Origin: an uncultured Luteimonas sp.
Lineage (GTDB): Bacteria; Pseudomonadota; Gammaproteobacteria; Xanthomonadales; Xanthomonadaceae
DNA: 6,666 bases
Direction of reading: 5' to 3'
Assembly: GCA_938008415.1 (NCBI GenBank)
Contig: CALLKI010000110.1
Span: forward strand, 1-6,666
Position 1 is the stretch's first letter. Every line of letters begins with the position of its first letter. The notes under the pieces are model-generated. The model saw nothing but the letters and a program-made list of their open reading frames with translations, had not been told where the DNA came from and made no database searches. Below are positions 1 through 6,495 of the stretch, piece by piece. The position numbers and the translations under genes are program-made.

Positions 1-732
1 GATCGGCGCGTACTGGGCCTGATCAAGCAGTCCTGGCTGGAGAGCGGGAGCGTGTACGGCTACCGCAAGGTTGCCCGCGACTTGCGTGATCTGGGCGAGC
101 GCTGCGGCAAGCACCGGGTGGCCCGGCTGATGCGTGGCGAAGGCTTGCGGGCGCAAGTTGGTTATCGCCGCCGACCCGGCATGCGCGGAGGCAAGCCGGC
201 CGTGGTCGCAGACAACCATCTGGCACGGCAGTTCGACCCCGTAGCCGCCAATCGTGCCTGGGTCACCGACATCACCTACATCCGCACCCACGAAGGCTGG
301 CTGTACCTGGCGGCGGTCATGGACCTGTTCTCCCGGAAGATCGTCGGCTGGGCGATGGGATCGACCCTGCACACCGACCTGGTGCTGCAGGCGTTGATGA
401 TGGCGGTGTGGCGCCGCAAGCCGCCCGCCGGACTGCTCATTCACTCCGATCAGGGAACGCAATACACCGGCCACGATTGGCAGGATTTCCTGACAGCCCA
501 CGGCCTGGTCAGCAGCATGAGCCGCCGCGGCAACTGCCATGACAACGCGGTCGCCGAAAGCTTCTTCCAGCTCCTCAAGCGCGAGCGCATCAGGCGCCGG
601 ATCTACGCCACCCGGGACGAGGCCAAGGCCGACGTCTTCAACTACATCGAGATGTTCTACAACACCCGCAGGCAGCACGGGCACAACGATGGCCTGCCTC
701 CGGTAGAGTTCGAAAAGCGGCAATCAATTTGA
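1..732 (+). CDS. IS3-family transposase OrfB (integrase core), 5'-partial
   Basis: This is the catalytic subunit of an IS3-type element, cutting and joining IS ends. In these elements it is usually made as an OrfAB fusion by -1 frameshifting. The frame is open from base 1 (reading DRRVLGLIKQ), so the true start lies upstream; 243 residues are visible against a usual 270-290. An HTH_21-type region (VYGYRKVARDL, window residues ~18-60) precedes an rve integrase core. The catalytic triad is intact: D90 in WVTDITYI, D150 in HSDQGTQYT and E186 in DNAVAESFF, with the 35-residue D-E spacing typical of IS3. The C-terminal FYNTRRQHGHNDGLPPVEFE segment is the usual rve_3 tail. No frameshift or stop is seen in the visible part, so it looks functional. 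The stop lies 35 bp inside the IS end. Confidence 0.93.
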   Translation, partial: DRRVLGLIKQSWLESGSVYGYRKVARDLRDLGERCGKHRVARLMRGEGLRAQVGYRRRPGMRGGKPAVVADNHLARQFDPVAANRAWVTDITYIRTHEGWLYLAAVMDLFSRKIVGWAMGSTLHTDLVLQALMMAVWRRKPPAGLLIHSDQGTQYTGHDWQDFLTAHGLVSSMSRRGNCHDNAVAESFFQLLKRERIRRRIYATRDEAKADVFNYIEMFYNTRRQHGHNDGLPPVEFEKRQSI

Positions 733-741
733 GGCTTCGGG

Positions 742-767
742 GTGTCTACAGAAGCCGGGGCGATTCA
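742..767 (-). repeat. Right terminal inverted repeat of the left IS3-family element
   Basis: On the - strand the element begins TGAATCGCCCCGG at 767 and continues through CTTCTGTAGACACC to about 742. The TG...CA end, the GCCCCGG core and the position just after the transposase stop fit an IS3-group terminus. The left repeat is outside the window, so the length of the repeat is estimated from family knowledge. Confidence 0.7.
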
Positions 768-1580
768 GTGGTAGACGTCCATCATGATGATGGCCTTGCG
801 CGCATCGCCGATGTCTTTCAGCTCGGGCGAGTCCGGCGGCAGCAGCCGGCACTTGCTCGAACCGCGGCGCAGGGCGACTTCCAGCGGGCACACCATCTGG
901 TACTCGGTGCCCGGCAACGGGATGAACAGCTCTTTCATGCCCTGCGCCTTCCACGCGCGCAGGCGTTCTTCGCTGAGCAGGTCGTAGTACACCTGATAGA
1001 CGCCCACTTCGAGGCTGGAGCCGGAGGCGTTGTTGTTGGTGCGGCCGTTGCCGTGGCTGACCGAGGCGCTGTCGGCCAGGCCGGCGTTTTCGCGGGCGCT
1101 GTCCTGTTCGAGCATGCCCGGCGGCCGCCCGGTCCAGGTTTCCGGATGGCGGTCGGCGCTGGGCGGCAGGCTTGCGACGGCCTGTGACGGGGTTTGCGCC
1201 GGGGTCTGTGCGGCCTGCGTGGCTTGCCGCACTTCGGGGTGATGCGTCCGCGTGGGTTCGGCATGCGGCGGCAGCGGATGCTCGGCATGCTGCACCAGCG
1301 TGGTCTGCACCGGCGTGCTGGCCTTGGCGTGGCGGGCCGAAGGCGATGCGGGCTGCTTGCTCTGCACCGGCTGGGGCGAGGCGTCGCCGACGAAATCCAC
1401 CTTCATCCGGCTGCCGCCGGCGGCGCCGTCGGGGTCGGACACGGTGGGTACCGAAGACGACAACAGCAGAAGCAACAGCAGCAGGTGCAGCAAGGCGCTG
1501 ACCAAGGCCGCCACCCACGATTGCAGCCGCTCGCTCCGGGTGCGGGCCCGGGGCGAGGTGCGCAGCGATGCGTGGCTCAT
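765..1580 (-). CDS. TonB/TolA-like membrane-anchored protein of unknown function, 3' end probably truncated by IS
   Basis: No confident family assignment. The 271-residue product starts with a basic stretch (residues 1-20, seven Arg), then one hydrophobic anchor (~22-43, including eight consecutive Leu). Next come a Pro/Gln/Ala/His-rich linker (~65-150), an Asn/Ser/Gly stretch (~175-189), and a compact C-terminal domain (~190-271) with Cys231 and Cys244, which could pair in the periplasm. The layout is like TonB or TolA (inner-membrane anchor, extended periplasmic linker, globular end), but no TonB C-terminal motif is visible. I chose the ATG at 1580 because the hydrophobic segment follows it closely; the open frame extends to 1694, but that extra part is Arg/Pro-rich and not protein-like. 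The ribosome site is weak. The TGA stop (765-767) consists of the last three bases of the adjacent IS, so the native C-terminus is probably lost. Confidence 0.7.
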   Translation of the reverse strand: MSHASLRTSPRARTRSERLQSWVAALVSALLHLLLLLLLLSSSVPTVSDPDGAAGGSRMKVDFVGDASPQPVQSKQPASPSARHAKASTPVQTTLVQHAEHPLPPHAEPTRTHHPEVRQATQAAQTPAQTPSQAVASLPPSADRHPETWTGRPPGMLEQDSARENAGLADSASVSHGNGRTNNNASGSSLEVGVYQVYYDLLSEERLRAWKAQGMKELFIPLPGTEYQMVCPLEVALRRGSSKCRLLPPDSPELKDIGDARKAIIMMDVYH

Positions 1581-1733
1581 GCCGGCACGGCTTCTGCGGG
1601 GAGGTGAGCCTTCATGTGGAACGTGCGCAGCGCGGCCGACGGGGTGGCGACATCGTACGGCAGGCGCGTCGGTGCCGGTTGCCGGCAGTGGCAAGATCGA
1701 CGCGATTTTCCGCAGGCGCTAAGGCGCGGTTTA

Positions 1734-1771
1734 CATGCCCGGGTCACGCCGTGACCGGCATGGCGGGCATG
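1734..1771. promoter_or_regulatory. Strong inverted repeat between divergent genes, candidate operator
   Basis: The inner arms GGTCAC (1742-1747) and GTGACC (1751-1756) are perfect around a 3-base centre GCC. They are extended by CATGCC (1734-1739) and GGCATG (1757-1762), with a two-base bulge (1740-1741), giving 12 paired bases. A second pairing is possible between CATGCCCG (1734-1741) and CGGGCATG (1764-1771). There is no T-run on either side, so a terminator is unlikely. Its place about 150 bp upstream of both start codons suits a shared regulator site. The regulator is unknown, and a REP-like palindrome is the alternative. Confidence 0.45.
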
Positions 1772-1841
1772 TCGGCCGTGCGCAGCATCTTCTCCCCGCA
1801 TGCCGCCGCCCGCCTCGACAGGCCACCGGCGATGGTGCGGC

Positions 1842-1847
1842 TATGAT
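1842..1847 (+). promoter_or_regulatory. Candidate -10 box for the DUF2501 gene
   Basis: TATGAT matches five of six bases of the sigma-70 -10 consensus and would give a leader of roughly 45 bases before the ATG at 1899. The best -35 candidate, TCGACA at 1815-1820, is 21 bases upstream, longer than the usual 16-18. The promoter is therefore weak, activator-dependent, or wrongly placed. Confidence 0.35.
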
Positions 1848-1873
1848 CGGCCCTGCATCGGGCCGTCCGGCCC
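1848..1873 (+). promoter_or_regulatory. GC-rich leader pairing upstream of the DUF2501 gene
   Basis: CGGCCC (1848-1853), GGGCCG (1860-1865) and CGGCCC (1868-1873) follow the -10 box. The middle segment can pair with either flank, so the two hairpins exclude each other. It lies 11 bases before the Shine-Dalgarno sequence. In such GC-rich DNA this could be chance. Confidence 0.25.
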
Positions 1874-1898
1874 GCCACGTCAACGGGAGAATCACTCC

Positions 1899-2351
1899 AT
1901 GAACCTGCGTCGTTTCGTCATCGCCGTCGGCCTGCTGGCCGTGGCCGGGTCGGCCTCGGCCGTGGACCTCAAGAGCCTGAAGAAGTCGCTGGGCGGCAGC
2001 GAGTCGTCCGCGCAATCGAGCGAGGGCGTGTCGTCGCTGGGGGGACTGGGCGGGTTGGCCTTGCCGGGCATCAGCGGCAAGACCGCGGGCAACGCGGCCG
2101 GCGTGCTGGAGTACTGCGTGAAGCGCAAATACCTGAGCGGCAACGCGGTGGCCTCGGTGAAGGACAAGCTGCTGTCCAGATACGGGCTGGGCACCGAGAA
2201 GAAGGCGCAGCAGGACAGCGGCTACAAGAGTGGCCTGCAGGGCATCCTGCAGGGCGACGGCGGGCAGTCCTTCAACTTGGATGCGGTCTCGGACAAGCTC
2301 AAGGACAAGGGCTGCGATTACGTGCTCGACAACGCCGGCAAGCTGATCTGA
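1899..2351 (+). CDS. DUF2501 family secreted protein (YjjA-like)
   Basis: This is a small exported protein of unknown role, related to E. coli YjjA (DUF2501). The 150-residue product has a clear signal peptide: MNLRR, a hydrophobic stretch (6-16), then a GSASA cleavage motif with likely cutting after Ala21. The mature part has a Ser/Gly-rich segment (~30-60). The conserved block follows: NAAGVLEYCVKRKYLSGN (Cys73) and, near the end, DKGCDYVLDNAGK (Cys139). These two cysteines are the family's landmark pair and probably form a disulfide in the periplasm. I chose the ATG at 1899 over upstream in-frame starts because GGGAG (1885-1889) sits nine bases before it and the signal peptide begins there. 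It is monocistronic, divergent from the anchored-protein gene, convergent with gcd, and followed by a shared terminator. The family assignment is from recognition of motif pattern, without a search. Confidence 0.8.
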   Translation: MNLRRFVIAVGLLAVAGSASAVDLKSLKKSLGGSESSAQSSEGVSSLGGLGGLALPGISGKTAGNAAGVLEYCVKRKYLSGNAVASVKDKLLSRYGLGTEKKAQQDSGYKSGLQGILQGDGGQSFNLDAVSDKLKDKGCDYVLDNAGKLI

Positions 2352-2396
2352 AGGCTGGCGCCGGCATCGGCCGCAGTGCTGTTTTCCCGGATGAAG

Positions 2397-2424
2397 AAAA
2401 GGCCCGGCAATTGCCGGGCCTTTC
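2397..2424. terminator. Bidirectional rho-independent terminator between DUF2501 gene and gcd
   Basis: GGCCCGGC (2401-2408) and GCCGGGCC (2413-2420) form a perfect 8-bp stem with an AATT loop, flanked by AAAA on the left and TTT on the right. Read on the + strand the tail is TTTCCGTTT; on the - strand it is TTTTCTTC, the better U-tract. It lies 45 bases after the DUF2501 stop and 72 bases beyond the gcd stop, so it should serve both convergent genes. Confidence 0.85.
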
Positions 2425-2432
2425 CGTTTGCA

Positions 2433-2454
2433 CCGCCGCCGCGATGGGCGGCGG
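2433..2454. repeat. Second GC-rich hairpin downstream of gcd
   Basis: CCGCCGCC (2433-2440) and GGCGGCGG (2447-2454) make an 8-bp stem with a 6-base loop and no T-run. On the gcd transcript it precedes the main terminator and might protect the 3' end or slow polymerase. It could equally be triplet-like GC-rich sequence without a function. Confidence 0.35.
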
Positions 2455-2495
2455 CGTGATCGGCCGGACGGCATCGGCCGCCCGGCCGGTGCGGC

Positions 2496-4934
2496 TTACT
2501 TCTTCGTCATGCTGTCCGGCAGCGCATAGGCGATCACGTAGTCGCCCACGTCCGGCGAATGGCTGGTGCCGCCGGCGGAGATCACCACGTACTGCTTGCC
2601 TGTCTTCGGCGAGACGTATACCAGTGGCGCGGCCACGGCGCCCACGGGCAGGCGGGCCTTCCACACTTCCTTGCCGGTGGCCGCGTCCAGCGCGCGCAGG
2701 TAGTAGTCCTGCGTGCCGGCGAAGAACACCAGGCCCGAAGCGGTGGAGGTGGGGCCGCCCAGGGTCGGCATGCCGATCGGCATCGACAGGTGGGTCTTGA
2801 TGCCCAGCGGGCCGGTGTCTTTCACGGTGCCCAGCGGCACCTGCCACACCAGCTTCTTGGTGGTCAGGTCGATGGCGCTCATCGTGCCGAACGGCGGGTC
2901 CACGCAGGGCACGCCCAGCGGCGACTGCAGGATGTCGATCTTCACGCCGCCGTAGGGGCCGGCCAGCTGCGGACGGATGGTGCCCATGAAGCCGGGCACT
3001 TCGTCGGTGGACACCTTGAACTTCTTGGCGTCCTCGCGGGTGATCAGCTGCATCCGCAGTGCCATGCGCATGTCGTTGACGAACATCAGGTTGCGCGATT
3101 CGTCGATCGAGATGCCGCCCCAGTTCATGCCGCCCAGCAGGCTGGGCCACTCGATGTAGGGCTTCTCGCTGGGCGGGGTGAAGGCGCCCTGGTAGTTGGA
3201 GTCCTTGAACTTGATGCGGCAGTACAGCTGGTCGAACGGGCTGATGCCCCACATCGAGCGCTCGGTGAGGGTATCGGCGCCGATGATCGGCATGCCCACC
3301 GAGAACGGCTGGGTCGGCGACAGGGTGTCGCCCTGCGCGTGCGGGGTGGTCGGGACCGGGCGTTCTTCCACCGGCGTGACGAACTCGCCGGTGCGGCGGT
3401 CGATCACGAAGATGTGGCCGGTCTTGGTGGTCTGGATCAGCGCCGGCACCTTGCGGCCCTGCGCATCGGTCACGTCATGCAGCACCGGCTGCGAGGGCAG
3501 GTCGTAATCCCACACGTCGTGGTGGATCAGCTGGCGCACCCAGCGCACCTTGCCGGTGGAAGCATCCAGCGCGATCACCGCCGAGCCGTTCTTCTCCTTG
3601 GCCGGGTTGCGGCTGCCACCCCAGTAATCGGGCGGGCCGTTGCCGGTGGGCAGGTAGACCAGGTTCAGCTCGTGGTCGTAGGTCGGGATGGTCCACACGT
3701 TCGGCGTGGCCAGCGTGTAGTCCTCGCCGGGCTTGGCCAGCTCGTCGGGCTTGCCCACGTCCCAGGCCCAGGCTTCCGAGCCGTCGCGCACGTCGTAGGC
3801 GCGCACCACGCCGGAAGGCTCGCCTTCCATGATGTCGCGCACCCAGCCGCCGATCACGGCCAGGTGGCCCATCACCACCGGGATCGAGGTCGGGTGGTAG
3901 CGCTTGCTGTTTTCCACCGGGCCCATGTGCGGCTTCAGGTCCACGACGCCGTTCTGGCCGAAGCCCGGGCACTGTGCGCCGGTGGCGGCATCCAGCGCGA
4001 ACAGGCGCGCATCGACGGTGGATACCAGGATGCGGCGGCGGCAGGTCTGCCCGGTGTACGCGGCCTTCTGCGCGGCGTCGAGGCTGGCGTCCTTGTCGAT
4101 GTCGTAATAGCCCACGCCGCGGCAGGTCACGTGCTCGGCGGTGTGCGCCTTGGGATCGAACTTCCAGATCGCCTTGCCGGTATCGGCGTCGATCGCGGTC
4201 ACCAGGTTCTCGGGCGTGCACGAATACAGCGAGGTGCCGATCTGCAGCGGGGTGTTTTCGTCCACGCCCGCCGCCGCGCCCGGTTCGGACACGGTGCGGC
4301 GGCCGGTTCGATAGGTCCACGCCACCTGCAGCTGGTTGACGTTGGCCGGGGTGATCTGCTCGAACGGCGCAAAGCGCGTGCCGGCGGCATTGCGGCCGAA
4401 GAACTCCCAGTCACCCGGGTTGGCCGCAGAGGCCTTGGCGGCGGCCGGATCGGCGGTGATGGCCGCCGGGTTGGAGATCGTGCCGTGCGGGAAGAATGCG
4501 GCCACCAGCGTGGCCAGCAGCGCGACGAAGGTGGCCAGCGCACCGCTGTTGCCCAGCCGGCGGGTGATGGCCGACACGCCCGGATAAGCGGCGCCGGACC
4601 ACAAGGTCATCATCAGCACCAGCGCCGGGAACACCAGTCGCGGCAGCAGCTCCCAGTAGCCGAAGCGCGGCGTGTCCAGCAGCGCCCACACGGCGGTGGC
4701 AACGAACACCAGCAGCGAGAACGCGGCCGTGTGGCGATGGCGCAGCAGCACCAGCACGCCCAGCACCAGGTAGGCCAGGCCGGCGATCAGGTAATAGGCG
4801 GAGCCGCCCAGCTTGAGCAGCGATATGCCGCCATAAGTCAGCGCCACGCCGGTGGCGAGGACGATGAGGGCGAGCAACAGCCGGGGGATGGCGCGCAAGG
4901 CGGATCCCTGTCCCGGCAAGGGAGTGTCGACCAT
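2496..4934 (-). CDS. gcd: Membrane-bound PQQ-dependent glucose dehydrogenase (quinoprotein)
   Basis: It oxidises D-glucose to gluconolactone in the periplasm using PQQ and passes electrons to ubiquinone. The 812 residues match the family (E. coli Gcd, 796). Five N-terminal membrane helices (~16-40, 46-64, 69-86, 98-112, 132-150) precede a beta-propeller quinoprotein domain that starts near GDWEFFGRNAAGTRF (174-188). Aligned by eye to E. coli Gcd, the key residues are kept: His268 (E. coli His262, in EHVTCRGVGYYD), Trp414 (Trp404), catalytic Asp476 (Asp466, in HHDVWDYDLPSQP), PQQ-binding Lys504 (Lys493, in TKTGHIFVIDRR) and Asp743 (Asp730, in TQDYYLRA). The C-terminal end YVVISAGG...GDYVIAYALPD is typical. 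The start is supported by GGAG seven bases upstream. Quinate/shikimate dehydrogenases share this layout, so the substrate is inferred. No PQQ synthesis gene is nearby. No frameshift is seen, and the gene appears intact and active. Confidence 0.93.
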   Translation of the reverse strand: MVDTPLPGQGSALRAIPRLLLALIVLATGVALTYGGISLLKLGGSAYYLIAGLAYLVLGVLVLLRHRHTAAFSLLVFVATAVWALLDTPRFGYWELLPRLVFPALVLMMTLWSGAAYPGVSAITRRLGNSGALATFVALLATLVAAFFPHGTISNPAAITADPAAAKASAANPGDWEFFGRNAAGTRFAPFEQITPANVNQLQVAWTYRTGRRTVSEPGAAAGVDENTPLQIGTSLYSCTPENLVTAIDADTGKAIWKFDPKAHTAEHVTCRGVGYYDIDKDASLDAAQKAAYTGQTCRRRILVSTVDARLFALDAATGAQCPGFGQNGVVDLKPHMGPVENSKRYHPTSIPVVMGHLAVIGGWVRDIMEGEPSGVVRAYDVRDGSEAWAWDVGKPDELAKPGEDYTLATPNVWTIPTYDHELNLVYLPTGNGPPDYWGGSRNPAKEKNGSAVIALDASTGKVRWVRQLIHHDVWDYDLPSQPVLHDVTDAQGRKVPALIQTTKTGHIFVIDRRTGEFVTPVEERPVPTTPHAQGDTLSPTQPFSVGMPIIGADTLTERSMWGISPFDQLYCRIKFKDSNYQGAFTPPSEKPYIEWPSLLGGMNWGGISIDESRNLMFVNDMRMALRMQLITREDAKKFKVSTDEVPGFMGTIRPQLAGPYGGVKIDILQSPLGVPCVDPPFGTMSAIDLTTKKLVWQVPLGTVKDTGPLGIKTHLSMPIGMPTLGGPTSTASGLVFFAGTQDYYLRALDAATGKEVWKARLPVGAVAAPLVYVSPKTGKQYVVISAGGTSHSPDVGDYVIAYALPDSMTKK

Positions 4935-5034
4935 GAGGTTTCTCCGTGATCAGGTCAGTGAAAGGTGGGGGAGGCCACGCGGCGGCGGTGCAGCCCGTCG
5001 CGATCCGCGTGGTGGTGACCAGCGCGTCATCCGG

Positions 5035-5062
5035 AACCGTGCATGCATCCGGCATGAAGGTT
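5035..5062. promoter_or_regulatory. Imperfect inverted repeat in the gcd upstream region
   Basis: AACC (5035-5038) with CATGC (5042-5046) mirrors GCATG (5052-5056) with GGTT (5059-5062), around a 5-base centre and with small internal mismatches. It lies about 100-130 bases before the gcd ATG, where an operator or leader structure could sit. No sigma-70 promoter for gcd could be chosen with confidence in 4935-5163. Confidence 0.25.
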
Positions 5063-5177
5063 CCCGATCGGGCGATGGTTGCCGAACGGACACGATGCCG
5101 TCCAGACGTGCGGTGGTGAATGGATTTGCTTGCGTGATTGAACCATGTGCAGCGTGAAACCGGTCATCCGGCATGAA
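5046..5177. repeat. 13-bp direct repeat CATCCGGCATGAA at 5046-5058 and 5165-5177
   Basis: Two exact copies are 119 bp apart. The second overlaps the stop codon region of the FUSC remnant, and the first lies in the gcd leader. A shorter match, GTCATCCGG, appears at 5026-5034 and 5163-5171. This may be a trace of a small duplication or a repeated protein site. Confidence 0.45.
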
Positions 5178-6495
5178 AGCGCGGCCGAATGTGGCGGCGC
5201 GTGAAGGCCGCCGCGCAGGCGGGGACCGCGATTTCCGCCGCTTCGGCCTCGCCGGCGGCGAAGAAATGGCGCAGCCCGATCAGGCCGAGCAGGCCCTCGT
5301 CGCGGCCGGTGCCGGGCGGCAGCGTGCGCACGCGCGCCAGCGATGCGTCGATCGCCTCGCGCAGCGCGGCCGGCGCCGCCAGCTTGCGGCCATGCGCGGC
5401 CTGTTCGCGGTAATGCCGGCAGACCGCATCGAGCAGGCGGTCCAGCGCGGCGGCATTGGTTTCGGGCAGCACCCGGCGCGCGCGGCGCAATTCGATCACG
5501 TTGAGGCCGGCGCGGATTTCGTCGAGCAGGTCGACCGTAGCCAAGTGGCTGTCGCTGGATACGGCGGCCATGCGCGGGGCGAGCTGGCCGAGCAGGTCGA
5601 TCATGCGTGCGGTGAACACGTCCCGGTCCAGCACGCCGTGCCCGGCCGCCGCCTCGGCGATCACCGTCCACGCCCGGCGCACCAGCCGGCGCGCGCTCAG
5701 TTCGGCACCGACCGAGCGGAACAGCCGGGTCATCACGATGAAGAAGCCCACCCCCAGCACGATGGACACGCTGGAATTGACGAAGGACTGGAAATCGCCG
5801 GTGTAGGTGCTGCGCAGGTTGAGCAGGGTGGCCATGTTGACCGTCATCGGCAACGCGTAGGGCATCGTCTTCGGGTCGTGGATCAGCAAGCCGAGCACGA
5901 GGAAGGCAGGCGACAGCACCAGCACCAGCGCACCGAAGTCGTGCACCAGCGGCAGCACGCCGAACTGGTAGAACGCCACCAGCGCCAGCGAGATCAGCGT
6001 GGCCACCAGCATCTTGGTCATCTGCGGGGTGGGGTCGTCCTGCGAGGCGAAGAACGAGGCGGCGACCACGCCGAGCATCGCGCCGAAGCCGCCGCCGTCC
6101 CAGCCGATGGCGATCCACAGCACGCAGTACGCGATCAGGCTGATGCCGGGGCTGAGCGCGGCGAAGCCCAGCATCGGCCAGTCCACGTGGCGTTCGCGCA
6201 GCACGTTCAGGCGGCCCATGTCGAGGCGGAACAGGCCGCGCTCGTCCGGGTCGGAACGGCCGGCGGCGATGTCGCGCTGCAGGCGCCGGCAATCGGCCCA
6301 CAGCTCCACCAGCTCGTCCAGCCGCAGCAGCAGGCTGCTGGAAATCAGGGTGTCGATGGCGGCCGACGGTTCAGGACGCATCGCCGCGATGCGGGCGCGC
6401 AGCGCGGCCAGTTCGTCCGGCGCGGTGACGTCCTTGCGCTCCATCCACGCGGCGACGTCGGCCAGCAGCGCCCGGCGGGGTTCGTCCAGTGCATG
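5164..6495 (-). pseudogene. FUSC-family inner-membrane transporter, C-terminal half only, 5' end lost to IS
   Basis: FUSC proteins (fusaric acid resistance/AaeB/YccS type) are inner-membrane exporters of aromatic acids and similar compounds, usually of about 650-700 residues with two membrane bundles joined by a cytoplasmic region. About 440 host-derived residues remain here. They comprise a soluble linker (LDELVELWADCRRLQRDI), then hydrophobic segments at about 115-140, 143-160, 170-190, 195-214, 222-236 and 250-266 (numbered from the TTG at 6522), then a long cytoplasmic tail ending RPRFHAG. The first membrane bundle is absent. The reading frame runs back without a host start into the neighbouring IS and stops at the transposase TGA (6523-6525). 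The formal TTG start at 6522 lies inside the IS, and host sequence begins near 6495. No internal start with a good ribosome site is evident. The displaced 5' half may lie beyond the IS, outside the window. Base use matches the neighbours. Confidence 0.75.

Larger units (their letters stand above)
1..767 (+). mobile_element. IS3-family insertion sequence, right (3') part; left end outside the window
   Basis: The segment holds most of an OrfB transposase followed by about 35 bases that end in an IS-like terminus. Read inward on the - strand from 767, the terminus is TGAATCGCCCCGG followed by CTTCTGTAGACACC. This resembles the TGAA(C/T)CGCCCCGG ends known from many IS3/IS51-group elements. The inferred outer boundary is 767, because the next base (768) lies within the coding frame of the neighbouring - strand gene. 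Any target duplication would start at 768 (GTG if 3 bp), but its partner copy lies left of the window. The exact IS name cannot be settled from sequence memory. Confidence 0.85.
1581..1898. other. Divergent intergenic region, 318 bp, no supported gene
   Basis: The region separates the starts of two divergent genes. It holds a strong inverted repeat (1734-1771), a -10-like TATGAT (1842-1847), GC-rich leader pairing (1848-1873) and the ribosome site of the + strand gene. No clear promoter could be picked for the - strand gene. A 74-codon - strand frame (1577-1801) crosses the region but has no ribosome site and is rich in Arg, His and Pro, so I treat it as chance. Confidence 0.6.

Noticed and set aside
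1577..1801. 74-codon - strand frame whose TGA overlaps the ATG of the anchored protein (ATGA)
   Set aside because: The overlap hints at translational coupling, but there is no ribosome site, the composition is Arg/His/Pro-rich, and it crosses the palindrome and regulatory spacer. Conservation in relatives would be needed to revive it.
1815..1820. TCGACA as -35 box paired with TATGAT at 1842
   Set aside because: The 21-base spacing is too long for a standard sigma-70 promoter, so only the -10 is listed, at low confidence.
2559..4949. 796-codon open frame on the + strand opposite gcd
   Set aside because: It lies wholly antisense to a well-recognised enzyme, is extremely rich in His, Arg, Gly and Gln, and has no domain or signal. 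Long antisense frames are common opposite high-GC genes.
5063..5072. Perfect palindrome CCCGATCGGG upstream of gcd
   Set aside because: Ten bases of GC-rich symmetry without spacing, repeats or a recognised regulator motif is within chance expectation.
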